The notes under the pieces are model-generated. The model was not told where the DNA came from. It saw only the letters and a list, made by a program, of their open reading frames with translations, and ran no database searches. A stretch of DNA of 64,000 nucleotides, taken from UBA7330 sp043554545. Lineage in GTDB: Bacteria; Bacteroidota; Bacteroidia; Cytophagales; Cyclobacteriaceae. A program made the position numbers and the translations under genes. Below, piece by piece: positions 28,422 to 35,967 of this stretch (position 1 is the stretch's first letter; each line of letters begins with the position of its first letter). Location: positions 4,216,001-4,280,000 of the forward strand of contig CP121337.1 of NCBI GenBank assembly GCA_043554545.1. The letters are read 5' to 3'.

Positions 28422-29375
28422 TTAATGTTTACTAAAGAAAGAGTCAACAAACTCCACTTTATTAAATACCTGCAGATCTTCTATTTTTTCTCCTACTCCA
28501 ATGTATTTAACCGGTATTTTAAACTGATCAGAAATGCCAATGACAACACCACCCTTTGCCGTACCATCCAGTTTTGTTATCGCCAGCGAAGTTACCTCGG
28601 TGGCCTTCGTAAATTCCTTTGCCTGAATAAAAGCATTCTGGCCAGTACTGCCATCTAGGACCAAAAGTACCTCATGCGGAGCATCCGGAATGAATCGTTG
28701 AATTACCGATTTAATCTTACTTAATTCATTCATCAAATTAACCTTGGTATGTAATCTGCCGGCGGTATCGATGATGACGACATCGGCATGGTGATCGACA
28801 CCATATTTTGCAGCTTCAAAAGCTACTGAAGCAGGATCAGTTTGCATGCCTTTTTCAATTACCGGAACGCCTACACGCTCTCCCCATAACTTGATCTGAT
28901 CAACCGCAGCTGCTCTGAATGTATCCGCAGCTCCCAATACCACATTTTTTCCAAGTGCTTTGAATTGAGCTGCCAATTTGCCAATGGTGGTTGTTTTGCC
29001 TACCCCGTTTACACCAACAATCAGAATCACATAAGGCCCTTCTACTTTGGGCAAATCGAAATCGACAAGATCTTTGGTGTTATTTTCTGACAATAATCCA
29101 GCAATTTCTTCTCTTAAGATTTTATTAAGCTCATTGGCATTTAGGTACTTGTCTTTAGCCACCCGTGCTTCTATCCGATCAATAATTTTAACCGTGGTGT
29201 CTACACCTACATCTGAAGTAATCAATACTTCTTCAAGCTCGTCCAGAACTTCTTCATCTACGACTGATTTACCAACAACAGTTTTACTCAGCTTTTCGAA
29301 GAAATTGGCCTTGCTTTTTTCAAGTCCCTTATCCAGGGTATCCTTTTCTTTCTTTGAAAATAAGTTTTTTAACAT
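28422..29375 (-). CDS. ftsY: Signal recognition particle receptor FtsY
   Basis: SRP receptor GTPase that docks ribosome-nascent chain complexes at the inner membrane. 317 residues: a short NG-type protein without the long acidic A domain of Escherichia coli. The N domain covers about 20-100, and the G domain starts at GVNGVGKTTTIGKLA (P-loop, about 120). GAADTFRAAAVDQ, DTAGRLHT and TKLDGTAKGG follow. Start ATG 29375. The hairpin at 29421-29456 separates it from the upstream rpmG-DUF4295 unit, so it needs its own promoter or read-through. Confidence 0.96.
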   Translation of the reverse strand: MLKNLFSKKEKDTLDKGLEKSKANFFEKLSKTVVGKSVVDEEVLDELEEVLITSDVGVDTTVKIIDRIEARVAKDKYLNANELNKILREEIAGLLSENNTKDLVDFDLPKVEGPYVILIVGVNGVGKTTTIGKLAAQFKALGKNVVLGAADTFRAAAVDQIKLWGERVGVPVIEKGMQTDPASVAFEAAKYGVDHHADVVIIDTAGRLHTKVNLMNELSKIKSVIQRFIPDAPHEVLLVLDGSTGQNAFIQAKEFTKATEVTSLAITKLDGTAKGGVVIGISDQFKIPVKYIGVGEKIEDLQVFNKVEFVDSFFSKH

Positions 29376-29420
29376 AGTCCTGAAAGTAAACTCAATTGGG
29401 AAACTAGTGGAATATAAATA

Positions 29421-29456
29421 AAAAGCCGATCCGGTGCTTTAACGGGATCGGCTTTT
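29421..29456 (-). terminator. Intrinsic terminator after rpmG-DUF4295
   Basis: AAAAGCCGATCC (29421-29432) and GGATCGGCTTTT (29445-29456) are perfect 12-bp arms around a 12-nt loop. It lies 22 bp past the DUF4295 stop and 45 bp before the ftsY start. T runs appear on both strands, but only minus-strand genes can use it. Confidence 0.82.
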
Positions 29457-29477
29457 ATGTCAAGCAAGAACTAAATT

Positions 29478-29633
29478 TTAATTCTTAGACAGTATATTTT
29501 TCACTTCCGCCTCAGGTACCATGTCTTCTTTAAAAACATAAGATCCTGACTTCTCTGATTTTACAGCTCTGATAACCTTAGCGAATTTTGCTCCACCAGG
29601 TTGCTTTAGGGTCGCAACTACTTTCTTAGCCAT
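29478..29633 (-). CDS. DUF4295 small protein
   Basis: 51-residue basic protein: MAKKVVATLKQPGGAKFAKV and the C-terminal EAEVKNILSKN. DUF4295 proteins are found in Bacteroidota immediately after rpmG, and they are thought to belong with the ribosome because of this context and their size and charge. It starts 2 bp after the rpmG stop, so the pair is one unit, and is followed by a strong terminator. A precise role is unknown. Confidence 0.88.
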   Translation of the reverse strand: MAKKVVATLKQPGGAKFAKVIRAVKSEKSGSYVFKEDMVPEAEVKNILSKN

Positions 29634-29635
29634 TG

Positions 29636-29818
29636 TTATTTAATTTCTTTGTGTACGGTATATTTTCTCATGATCGGATTGTATTTCTTCAATTCAATTC
29701 GCTCAGGAGTGTTTTTCCTGTTCTTAGTCGTAATATGTCTGGAAGTTCCGGGTAGTCCAGATTCCTTATGCTCTGTACATTCTAATATTACTTGTACTCT
29801 GTTACCTTTCTTAGCCAT
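29636..29818 (-). CDS. rpmG: 50S ribosomal protein L33
   Basis: 60-residue large-subunit protein located near the E site. The sequence MAKKGNRVQVILECTEHKES and the tail KKYNPIMRKYTVHKEIK are typical. It has a single Cys, so it is the zinc-free form. Own promoter at 29848-29879. It is usually next to rpmB in Bacteroidota, but here an M1 peptidase gene separates them. Confidence 0.96.
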   Translation of the reverse strand: MAKKGNRVQVILECTEHKESGLPGTSRHITTKNRKNTPERIELKKYNPIMRKYTVHKEIK

Positions 29819-29847
29819 TGTTTAGCACCTTTAATTTTAAGGGAGTG

Positions 29848-29879
29848 CAAATTTAGAGAATTATATCATATTCAACAAA
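29848..29879 (-). promoter_or_regulatory. Promoter of rpmG-DUF4295
   Basis: On the minus strand TTTG (29879-29876), 20 bp, TAAATTTG (29855-29848): exact matches to both boxes. It lies between the M1 peptidase stop and the rpmG start, so rpmG is independent of the peptidase gene. Confidence 0.77.
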
Positions 29880-29890
29880 CCCAATTTTTG

Positions 29891-31546
29891 TTACTCTTCA
29901 ATAAAATTAATGGGGATTTGATTTGCGTAAACATAGTATTCAGGATCTACACTCAAATCCTTGAACTCTTCCTCCATCATCATAACCTGCCAGCTTGTTT
30001 TCGGAGCAATTTCGTTCTTTACTCCATTCCAACCTATTTTTAAAGGCATATCAAAACCTGTAATACAATTCGTCCACCTGAAATGAAGTTCATTGCCCTT
30101 TACAAAATACTCCAAAACAGGAACACGCGGGTCTCTCAAGTATTGATCAAAAAACATAGCAAGATCTAAACCTGATTTTTCCATGATAAAGTCCTCAATA
30201 TCCTTTGTTTCGACGACCTTATGATAAAACTTTTCATTTAATCCTCTCAAAATAGCTCTCCAGAGTATGTCATCATTGATTATTTGTCGGATGGTATGAA
30301 TAACATTCGCCCCTTTGTTATATAAGTCTGACCCTTCATTATTGACTTCATAATCACCAATAATCGGCAGCCTATTGTTTATGCTGTATCTGGATCCTTT
30401 GACATAATCGAATCCTGCTTGCTTGCCGTAGAAATATTCAATAAATAAGCTTTCAGAATAGTAAGTAAAGCTTTCATGAATCCACATATCAGCTGGATCT
30501 TTGTAAGTGATATTGTTGGCAAACCATTCATGCCCCGATTCATGAACAATGATGTAATCCCATTTTAAACCCCATCCGGTAAGACTCAGGTCTCTCCCCT
30601 TGTAACCTTTCATGTAACCATTACCATAAGTAACTGAACTTTGATGTTCCATTCCCAGGTAAGGCACTTCTACCAATTTGTAGCTGTCTTCGTAAAAAGG
30701 ATAGGGTCCAAACCAATATTCAAATGCTTCCAGGGTGCGATAAGCATCCTGAAAATGTGTTTTGGCTTTAGTGAGGTTGTCCTTTAGTACCCAGAAGCTA
30801 ACATCAAGATCACCCCTTTCTCCATTATAAACATCTTTAAAATTTACATAGTCACCAACATTTACATTGACGCCATAATTGTTGATGGGATTCTCAACTT
30901 CCCAAATAAAAGTCTTTGTACGATCCTTGTGGCTTTTAGTATCTACCAGCCGGCCATTACCAACAGCTGTCAAGTCTTTTGGAACATTGATACTCAATTT
31001 TAGACCATTATCTGGCTCGTCATAAGGATGATCTTTGTTGGGCCACCAGGCACTTGCTCCTAACCCCTGACAGGAGGTAGCGATAAAGTGTTTCCCATTA
31101 TCATCTTTCCTCCAGGTAAAACCACCATCCCACGGTGGATTCTTTGCCACTATGGGCTTTCCACTATATTGAACTGTAACAACAAGGGTGTCTCCAGCCA
31201 GTTGAGCTTTTTTCAAATGAACAAAATGTGCATTCCCTTCGTGGGTAACCTCCAGTTTCACTCCTTCTTGCATCACAGAAACAATTTGCAATGGAGGTTG
31301 AAGATCAATCTGCATCAATTGATTCCCCGATAATACTATGTATTGAATGTGATTGGTCCCTGAAATCGTAGAATCACTGGGATGGATAGCGACTTCGAGT
31401 TCATAATGCAAAAGGTCCCACCATTCCCGCTCCGGAGTAATTGATCCTCTCAAAGAGTCCTGGCGGGTATACGTTAACTGCTGGGCAAATAGTCCAAATA
31501 ATGAACTCAAAACAAGAATAAGTGCAAACAGATATTTTTGCGACAT
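29891..31546 (-). CDS. Secreted M1 family aminopeptidase
   Basis: 551-residue zinc metallopeptidase with a signal peptide (MSQKYLFALILVLSSLFGLFA, cleaved before Gln). An N-terminal beta-sandwich domain (about 35-215) precedes the catalytic domain. GMEH in LGMEHQSSVTYG is the aminopeptidase substrate motif, HESGH at 335-339 holds two zinc ligands, and the third Glu is in WIHESFTYY. It is shorter than full aminopeptidase N because it lacks the long helical C-terminal domain. ATG 31546 was chosen, since an ATG at 31573 overlaps the rpmB terminator. It is inserted between rpmB and rpmG. Likely role is peptide nutrition in the periplasm or outside. Confidence 0.9.
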   Translation of the reverse strand: MSQKYLFALILVLSSLFGLFAQQLTYTRQDSLRGSITPEREWWDLLHYELEVAIHPSDSTISGTNHIQYIVLSGNQLMQIDLQPPLQIVSVMQEGVKLEVTHEGNAHFVHLKKAQLAGDTLVVTVQYSGKPIVAKNPPWDGGFTWRKDDNGKHFIATSCQGLGASAWWPNKDHPYDEPDNGLKLSINVPKDLTAVGNGRLVDTKSHKDRTKTFIWEVENPINNYGVNVNVGDYVNFKDVYNGERGDLDVSFWVLKDNLTKAKTHFQDAYRTLEAFEYWFGPYPFYEDSYKLVEVPYLGMEHQSSVTYGNGYMKGYKGRDLSLTGWGLKWDYIIVHESGHEWFANNITYKDPADMWIHESFTYYSESLFIEYFYGKQAGFDYVKGSRYSINNRLPIIGDYEVNNEGSDLYNKGANVIHTIRQIINDDILWRAILRGLNEKFYHKVVETKDIEDFIMEKSGLDLAMFFDQYLRDPRVPVLEYFVKGNELHFRWTNCITGFDMPLKIGWNGVKNEIAPKTSWQVMMMEEEFKDLSVDPEYYVYANQIPINFIEE

Positions 31547-31556
31547 GGCTGAAATT

Positions 31557-31584
31557 AAAAAAAGCCTGATCATGGATCAAGCTT
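31557..31584 (-). terminator. Intrinsic terminator of rpmB
   Basis: On the minus strand AAGCTTGATC-CAT-GATCAGGCTT forms a 10-bp stem with one G-U pair and a 3-nt loop, followed by a run of T. It starts 25 bp after the rpmB stop and ends just before the M1 peptidase start. Confidence 0.78.
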
Positions 31585-31608
31585 CAATATTTTTAATGAC
31601 GGAAATGC

Positions 31609-31845
31609 TTAAACAACAATTCCCTTAGCTCTGGCTTTTTTCAAAGCAGCTTGCAACCCAATTTTGTTAATGGTTCGGATTGCAGAAGTTGAAACTTTCA
31701 AAGTGATCCAACGATCTTCCTCTGCCAGATAAAACTTCTTCTTCTGAAGGTTCGGGTTAAATCTTCTCTTCAACTTGTTGTTGGAGTGAGAAACATTATT
31801 ACCGACCATTGGTCTCTTTCCTGTTATTTGACAAACTTTTGACAT
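31609..31845 (-). CDS. rpmB: 50S ribosomal protein L28
   Basis: 78-residue large-subunit protein. MSKVCQITGKRPMVGNNVSH and the NNKLKRRFNPNLQ segment are diagnostic. It has its own promoter and terminator, so it is a single-gene unit here. Its usual partner rpmG lies 1.8 kb downstream, beyond the M1 peptidase. Confidence 0.97.
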   Translation of the reverse strand: MSKVCQITGKRPMVGNNVSHSNNKLKRRFNPNLQKKKFYLAEEDRWITLKVSTSAIRTINKIGLQAALKKARAKGIVV

Positions 31846-31873
31846 AATTTTCCTGCTTTTCTAAAAAGGACTG

Positions 31874-31904
31874 CAAATATCAGCTAAAAGTTTTTAAGTT
31901 CCAA
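31874..31904 (-). promoter_or_regulatory. Promoter of rpmB
   Basis: On the minus strand TTG (31904-31902), 20 bp, GATATTTG (31881-31874), one mismatch to TAnnTTTG. The following TTTGCAGTCC matches the rpsU promoter run-on. Confidence 0.6.
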
Positions 31905-31947
31905 TAGATGATGCGATAAGATTATTGGCCATAAAGTATCCAAAACT

Positions 31948-31979
31948 TTTGCCGCCTCTGGAATCAAAGTTTACTTTTG
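31948..31979 (+). promoter_or_regulatory. Promoter of rocD
   Basis: TTTG (31948-31951), 20 bp, TACTTTTG (31972-31979). Both boxes match exactly. Predicted start near 31984 gives a leader of about 40 nt. Confidence 0.75.
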
Positions 31980-32024
31980 GAACTTTAGACACGCTCAAGT
32001 GTTTACGAGACAAATAGTATTGAA

Positions 32025-33269
32025 ATGGCGATATCAGAATATCTAAGATCCGCAGAGGAATTAATGAAATTGGAAGACAAGCATGGAGCGCACAACTACC
32101 ATCCACTTCCGGTTGTAATAGCGAAAGGTGAAGGCGTCTATGTTTGGGATGTCGATGAGAAGCAATACTTTGACTTCCTCTCCGCCTATTCTGCATTGAA
32201 TCAAGGCCATTCACATCCAAAAATAATTGAGGCGCTGAAACAACAGGCCGAAGTACTTACTTTGACATCACGGGCATTTTACAACAATGTACTTGGTGAG
32301 TTTGAGCAATACATCACAGAATACTTTGGGTTCGATAAAGTGCTCCCCATGAATACTGGTGCTGAAGCTGTGGAAACAGCCATCAAAATCTGCAGGAAAT
32401 GGGCCTATGAGAAAAAAGGGATTCCTGAGAATAAAGCTAAAATATTGGTATTCGATCAAAATTTTCATGGGCGAACAGTAACCATTGTTTCTTTTACATC
32501 AGATGATACCTCCAGGAAAAATTTTGGGCCTTACACGCCCGGATTTGAGATCATCGACTACAATAGTTTAGAAGCTTTAGAAAAAGCAATCCAGGATCCG
32601 ATGGTAGCTGGTGTCCTTATTGAACCCATCCAGGGTGAGGCCGGCGTCAATGTGCCGGATGAAGGATATTTAAAAGGAGTTGCCGAATTGTGTAAAAAAC
32701 ACGAAGTACTACTTCTTGACGACGAAATACAAACGGGAGTTGGCAGAACTGGCAAAATGTTAGCTGTCGATCACGAAGATGTAAAGCCAGATATTCTTAT
32801 TCTGGGAAAAGCATTGTCTGGCGGTACCTACCCGGTCTCCGCAGTCCTGGCAAACAATGAAATCATGGAGGTAATCACACCCGGAACACACGGCTCTACC
32901 TATGGAGGAAATCCATTGGGGGCAAAAGTCACCATGACGGCCTTACAGGTCATGAAGGATGAAGGCCTGACTGAAAATGCTGCCAGACTCGGTGAGATCT
33001 TTCGGGAACGCATGCGATTACTTGCTCAAAAATCCAACATTGTAGAACTGGTAAGAGGAAAAGGGTTGTTGAATGCGATAGTCATCAATGACACGCCGGA
33101 AAGCTCAACTGCCTGGGACATCTGCTTGAAGCTAAGAGACAATGGATTACTCGCTAAGCCTACTCACGGTAATATCATCAGGTTTGCTCCTCCGCTGGTT
33201 ATGACAGAAGAGCAACTTCATGAGTGCTGTGATATTATTGAGCGTACAGTGAATGAGTTCAGCGCATAA
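32025..33269 (+). CDS. rocD: Ornithine aminotransferase (ornithine--oxo-acid transaminase)
   Basis: Class III PLP aminotransferase that converts ornithine and 2-oxoglutarate to glutamate semialdehyde and glutamate, linking arginine degradation to proline. 414 residues. YSALNQGHSHPKI matches ornithine transaminases rather than acetylornithine transaminases. MNTGAEAVETAIK binds the cofactor phosphate, LLDDEIQTGVGRTG holds the cofactor-ring Asp, and Lys262 in LGKALSGG is the Schiff-base lysine. HGSTYGGNPLGAK follows. It stands alone with its own promoter. Confidence 0.95.
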   Translation: MAISEYLRSAEELMKLEDKHGAHNYHPLPVVIAKGEGVYVWDVDEKQYFDFLSAYSALNQGHSHPKIIEALKQQAEVLTLTSRAFYNNVLGEFEQYITEYFGFDKVLPMNTGAEAVETAIKICRKWAYEKKGIPENKAKILVFDQNFHGRTVTIVSFTSDDTSRKNFGPYTPGFEIIDYNSLEALEKAIQDPMVAGVLIEPIQGEAGVNVPDEGYLKGVAELCKKHEVLLLDDEIQTGVGRTGKMLAVDHEDVKPDILILGKALSGGTYPVSAVLANNEIMEVITPGTHGSTYGGNPLGAKVTMTALQVMKDEGLTENAARLGEIFRERMRLLAQKSNIVELVRGKGLLNAIVINDTPESSTAWDICLKLRDNGLLAKPTHGNIIRFAPPLVMTEEQLHECCDIIERTVNEFSA

Positions 33270-33292
33270 TTAATTCTAAAATCCTTCTTTTG

Positions 33293-33322
33293 AAATAATT
33301 CTTCTAATCATAGGAATTATTT
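33293..33322 (+). terminator. AT-rich stem-loop after rocD
   Basis: AAATAATTC (33293-33301) and GAATTATTT (33314-33322) are perfect 9-bp arms around a 12-nt loop, 24 bp after the rocD stop. The stem has only one GC pair, so it is a weak terminator at best. AT-rich repeats continue to about 33360. Confidence 0.4.
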
Positions 33323-33367
33323 ATTGATAATTATTTATTATTGTTATTCAATAATTTATTATTAACT

Positions 33368-33970
33368 ATGAATAAGTTAAGAATTATCCACATCATGTTA
33401 AAGGCATTTAAGGCTTTGATTTTGGCCGGTGCCTTATTTGCAGTCATTTTCTTCATGCTTTTACCAAATGGCTATCTGATTCAAATTGGTAGTCCTTTCT
33501 GGTTAGTTCAAAATCCCGAGATGATACAGAAGATCACTGAGATCCTCCCAAAAATGGATCCTGTGAATTTTATTGATATCCAAACCGATATGGAAGTGCC
33601 ACTAACTATGTCCCTAAAACTGCTGATTTCATTCTTTATATTAAGTGTTTCAAGTTTCTTTTTCTATCTGCTCTATGTTGCACAACAAGTTGTTAAAGAC
33701 ATTAGATCAGGACATTCCTTTACCCACTTGAATATTAAAAGGATTAAGATTATGGGTATTTTGATTGCTGTTTCATTTGTTGGTGAAAGAATACTTACCG
33801 GTATCGGAAACATCTGGTTTAGAAAAAACTACCAATTTGAAGGATTGGAGCTAGTGAGTGTATTGCAACTTGGTTGGTACATTGTAATTATTGGAGCCAT
33901 CATTTTTGCACTGGGTGCAGCATTCGAACAGGGGCTTAAACTTCAGGAAGAACAGGAGCTAACTATATAA
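33368..33970 (+). CDS. DUF2975 membrane protein
   Basis: 200 residues from ATG 33368 (a TTG at 33341 is in frame but lies in an AT-rich spacer). Four membrane segments are expected: about 17-38, 85-108, 125-145 and 162-185. The SHSFTHLNIKRIKIMGI segment is like that of DUF2975 proteins, which typically occur next to a small YozG-like HTH regulator, exactly as here. Function unknown, possibly a membrane signal receiver controlling the regulator. First gene of a four-gene overlapping unit ending in hemB. Confidence 0.82.
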   Translation: MNKLRIIHIMLKAFKALILAGALFAVIFFMLLPNGYLIQIGSPFWLVQNPEMIQKITEILPKMDPVNFIDIQTDMEVPLTMSLKLLISFFILSVSSFFFYLLYVAQQVVKDIRSGHSFTHLNIKRIKIMGILIAVSFVGERILTGIGNIWFRKNYQFEGLELVSVLQLGWYIVIIGAIIFALGAAFEQGLKLQEEQELTI

Positions 33971-33972
33971 CG

Positions 33973-34176
33973 ATGCCTATCATTGTAAATCTTGATGTCA
34001 TGATGGCCAAACGAAAGATCCGCTCTAAAGACCTGGCGGATGAACTGGGCATCACAGAAGCCAATCTCTCTATCCTAAAAACCGGCAAAGCAAAGGCTAT
34101 TCGATTCAGCACTTTAGCAGCCATATGTAAATCATTAGACTGCCAGCCGGGTGATTTATTGGAATTTAAGAAATGA
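33973..34176 (+). CDS. Small Cro/C1-type HTH regulator (YozG-like)
   Basis: 67-residue DNA-binding protein, almost all helix-turn-helix: KDLADELGITEANLSILK is the recognition region, followed by LAAICKSLDCQPGDLLEF, the hallmark of YozG-type regulators. It sits 2 bp after the DUF2975 gene and overlaps the CPBP gene by 4 bp. DNA target unknown, likely its own operon. Confidence 0.88.
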   Translation: MPIIVNLDVMMAKRKIRSKDLADELGITEANLSILKTGKAKAIRFSTLAAICKSLDCQPGDLLEFKK

Positions 34177-34967
34177 TCCACCATTTTAGGGGCATGAAGC
34201 AACAATACCCTAATATTCTCCAGACCTTCGGATTGCTGGGGATCTACTTACTATTATCCATTGGCCTGGCTTTTCTGATTCAACCTTTGATGGAAATGTT
34301 TTCAGAATCCATCGTCACACTTTTTGCAAGTGTGGTTTCCATGGTAGCGGTTATATTTATTGCGCTCCAGCTAAAAAATGCCAGTTTCAAATATCTTATT
34401 GATGAATTAAAATTTGCTTCTATCCAGGTATACCTTATCTCTCTGCTTTTTACTGTTTTCATGATTCTGGCAATTGATCCGATTACCTCCTTTATCCCCA
34501 TGCCTCAGTGGCTGGAAGACATCATGGCTAACCTGGTGCAAAAAAATATAGCCTCTTTTATTACCATAGCCATTGCAGCACCAATACTTGAGGAATTGCT
34601 TTTCAGAAAAATAATCTTTGAAGGTTACCTCCAGAATTATTCAGTGAAAAAGGCCATATTGATGTCAGCCTTTATGTTTGCGCTCTTCCACCTGAATCCC
34701 TGGCAGGGAATTGGGGCATTTGTTGCCGGAACCTTTCTTGCTTTTCTTTTTTATAAAACCGGAGATATTGTTCTCTGTATGTTTGTTCATTTTGTAAATA
34801 ATGGTCTGGGCTTTAGTGCTTTTACCTACTTTGATGATCCTTTGTTTTCCATCACTTCGGTAATCGAAGACCCCACCATGCTTATTCTAACAATTGCGAT
34901 TGGTTTTGGTGGAATGTATGCGTGCTACCGATATCTTGTAAGACATTTTGAATTAAGAGCATCATGA
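34173..34967 (+). CDS. CPBP family intramembrane metalloprotease
   Basis: 264-residue membrane protein of the CAAX-protease/bacteriocin-processing family. About eight membrane segments. Motif 1 is complete: Glu140-Glu141-xxx-Arg145 in EELLFRK. Motif 2 is FALFHLNPWQG, and motif 3 includes FVHFVNNG. In other bacteria such proteins process or protect against peptides, or cleave membrane substrates. Here the substrate is unknown. An earlier in-frame stretch begins in the HTH stop (ATGA overlap), and MIHHFRGMKQQ or MKQQ (34194) could be the true start. The gene overlaps hemB by 4 bp. Confidence 0.85.
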   Translation: MIHHFRGMKQQYPNILQTFGLLGIYLLLSIGLAFLIQPLMEMFSESIVTLFASVVSMVAVIFIALQLKNASFKYLIDELKFASIQVYLISLLFTVFMILAIDPITSFIPMPQWLEDIMANLVQKNIASFITIAIAAPILEELLFRKIIFEGYLQNYSVKKAILMSAFMFALFHLNPWQGIGAFVAGTFLAFLFYKTGDIVLCMFVHFVNNGLGFSAFTYFDDPLFSITSVIEDPTMLILTIAIGFGGMYACYRYLVRHFELRAS

Positions 34968-35941
34968 ATCAGCTATCCAGAAGACCACGAAGAAACAGAC
35001 AAAGTGAAGCCATCAGATCCTTGATCAGAGAGACTAGGGTGGTTCCTGAAAATTTGATACTGCCTCTTTTCCTTTTAGAAGGATCTAAGAAAAAAACAGA
35101 GGTGGAGTCCATGCCTGGGATATTCAGATTATCCACAGATCTGATGCTTAAAGAAATTGAATCCTGCCTTAAACTGGGTATCAAAGCCTTCGACGTATTT
35201 CCGGTTGTGGAGGATCAATACAAGGATCAAATGGCGACCAGAAGTTATGATCATTCCTTTTTCTATTTGAAAGCCCTAAGAACAATCAAAAAAGAATTTC
35301 CTGAAGCCCTGATCATTACTGATGTGGCGATGGACCCTTACAGTTCAGATGGACATGATGGAATTGTCAGAGATGGAAAGATTCTAAATGACGAAACACT
35401 AGAAATTTTGAGCAAAATGGCCATCACTCAGGCTGAGACAGGTATAGACATGATTGGTCCATCAGATATGATGGATGGACGCGTGGGATTCTTAAGAGAC
35501 CAGTTGGACATAGCTGGATTTAATAATACAGGCATTATTTCTTATACAGCAAAATATGCCTCCGCTTTCTATGGACCTTTCCGTGATGCACTTGATTCAG
35601 CACCAAAATTCGGTGATAAAAAAACCTATCAGATGGACCCGGCAAACCGGAATGAAGCACTTATTGAAGCACAGTTAGATGTTGAGGAAGGTGCTGATGT
35701 ATTGATGGTAAAACCCGCATTGGCCTATCTGGATATTATCTCCGATCTCAAAGCAAATTTTGATCTGCCTGTCGCAGCCTATAATGTTTCCGGAGAATAC
35801 GCCATGATCAAGGCTGCTGGTCAAAAAGGCTGGTTGGATGCCGATAGGGCAAGAGATGAAGTGCTTGTTGCGATCAAACGAGCAGGAGCTGATATGATCC
35901 TGACTTATTTTGCTAAGGAGTTTGCTTTAGCTGAGAAGTAA
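34964..35941 (+). CDS. hemB: Porphobilinogen synthase (delta-aminolevulinate dehydratase)
   Basis: Joins two 5-aminolevulinate molecules into porphobilinogen in heme synthesis. 325 residues. The two active-site lysines are Lys197 (SYTAKYASAFYG) and Lys250 (LMVKPALAYLDI). The metal-binding loop reads DVAMDPYSSDGHDG, where Zn-dependent enzymes have cysteines, so this is a cysteine-free (magnesium-type) form. It is the last gene of DUF2975-HTH-CPBP-hemB. The start overlaps CPBP by 4 bp (ATGA), which suggests coupled translation with a stress-type membrane protein. The functional link is not obvious. Confidence 0.96.
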   Translation: MNQLSRRPRRNRQSEAIRSLIRETRVVPENLILPLFLLEGSKKKTEVESMPGIFRLSTDLMLKEIESCLKLGIKAFDVFPVVEDQYKDQMATRSYDHSFFYLKALRTIKKEFPEALIITDVAMDPYSSDGHDGIVRDGKILNDETLEILSKMAITQAETGIDMIGPSDMMDGRVGFLRDQLDIAGFNNTGIISYTAKYASAFYGPFRDALDSAPKFGDKKTYQMDPANRNEALIEAQLDVEEGADVLMVKPALAYLDIISDLKANFDLPVAAYNVSGEYAMIKAAGQKGWLDADRARDEVLVAIKRAGADMILTYFAKEFALAEK

Positions 35942-35967
35942 ATAGACTAATGACTTAAAACACAGGC

